This document shows positions 63,319-64,000 of a DNA stretch of 64,000 bases, piece after piece. Position 1 is the first letter of the stretch. Each line of letters starts with the position of its first letter. This DNA is from Thamnaconus septentrionalis (lineage: Eukaryota > Chordata > Actinopteri > Tetraodontiformes > Monacanthidae), in NCBI GenBank assembly GCA_009823395.1, contig CM020513.1:15886501-15950500 (forward strand). The letters run 5' to 3'. A program made the position numbers and the translations under genes. Below the pieces are notes generated by a model, which was not told the DNA's origin, did not search any database, and saw nothing but the letters and a program-made list of their open reading frames with translations.

Positions 63319-64000
63319 CGAGCTTGTGTGCATGTGTGTGTTTTAAAGGATATACATGAGTGAGGGTGGGGTGGGGGGGACAGGATGTATGGTTGTGATA
63401 AAACCCTCAAGGCGTTTTGGAAAAGGTTCTGCGACACTCCAGAAGCGAGAGTAACAGCAGACACATCATGGCCGAGTGTTCTGCCAATGTTGCACAAAGT
63501 CCTGGAAACTGGTCTTTTCCACTCTTTATTAGTCCTGATTTATACTTTTTTAAAGCATTGAGCAACAAGGGGTTGTGAAAAGATGCACGCCTTGGACACT
63601 TGGATGGTGCAGAGCGCGTCCTCCAGGGGGCTCAATATGTAAAAGCCCTACAAGCACACAGAGAAAAGCTGAAGCCCGTGCCGATCTTAAAGTTGTCTGC
63701 CGTGCCAGAGAGCTGTCTCATCCAGGGAGAAACTGTTTCTCATTCAATTACATGTTCCATGTGCACGTTCCAATGCTTCATGCACGGCGGCTTCTGAGCA
63801 GACCTAATATTTCACACGCGTATCTTCATCTCAACACTCAAGTCGTTGCCTATCTAAACACAACTGCACACGGTCTGCAGTGGACCTGTGCAGAGGCATG
63901 TTGTCTGCGGCCGTTGGAGCCTCGTGTTTGAACATACACACCCGCTGGTGGGGAACCAGTGGACCTCGTGTGTCCTTAAGCTTTCATAAAAAGCATATTG

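Larger units (their letters stand above)
58807..64000. other. sequence without recognised gene
   Basis: Contains an 11/12 inverted repeat (60659-60683), GT microsatellites (61080-61136, 63274-63316), a short inverted repeat (61759-61780) and a T-rich repeat-like segment (62138-62560). No coding exon was recognised up to the window end. Confidence 0.5.

Noticed and set aside
63575..63931. 118-codon plus-strand open frame
   Set aside because: No domain or family resemblance, no splice context, and it overlaps another open frame.
1..64000. CRISPR arrays, operons, phage or bacterial mobile elements
   Set aside because: The sequence is vertebrate nuclear DNA; no regularly spaced repeats or bacterial gene structures were seen.

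Overview
The window is vertebrate nuclear DNA, almost certainly from a teleost fish. It has short exons with GT-AG introns, long dinucleotide microsatellites, remnants of Tc1/mariner transposons and 3' tails of the retroposon types common in ray-finned fish genomes. It has no bacterial features: no operons, no ribosome binding sites and no CRISPR array. Nearly all the ATG-initiated open frames lie in introns or intergenic DNA and show no coding support.

Region 1 (1 to about 22.75 kb) holds the 3' half of one gene on the plus strand, which I recognise as banp (BTG3-associated nuclear protein, also SMAR1), a BEN-domain DNA-binding protein. Six coding exons can be placed at base resolution: 868-1026, 3069-3190, 5080-5151, 6596-6640, 18249-18389 and 21602-21724. 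Their phases join without conflict into 219 codons plus a split first Cys codon, ending in TGA at 21722-21724. A roughly 0.9-1.0 kb 3' UTR with two AATAAA signals follows. The intron after 5151 uses a GC donor instead of GT. The 11.6 kb intron (6641-18248) carries a 27-bp tandem repeat. The intron at 5152-6595 carries a Tc1-type MITE and a perfect 25-bp palindrome.

Region 2 (about 22.75-64 kb) contains no gene that I can name. It holds retroposon tails, an internally deleted Tc1-like transposase pseudogene (42.85-43.35 kb), many microsatellites, G-rich and C-rich tracts, and several exon-like segments without a recognisable protein. The best of these are a GC-rich segment ending in a strong donor at 26008/26009, a CpG- and CAG-rich segment ending in a strong donor at 36070/36071, and a 48-nt acceptor-donor pair at 38855-38902. 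They could be untranslated 5' exons of a plus-strand gene beyond the window. In human the genes downstream of BANP on the same strand are ZNF469 and ZFPM1, but nothing here proves either. A segment at 57.9-58.8 kb has exon-like signals on both strands and remains unresolved.

I found no convincing new biological system. The points most worth checking are the GC-AG intron, the exon-like segments downstream of banp, the two-strand open segment near 58.7 kb and the intronic palindrome.
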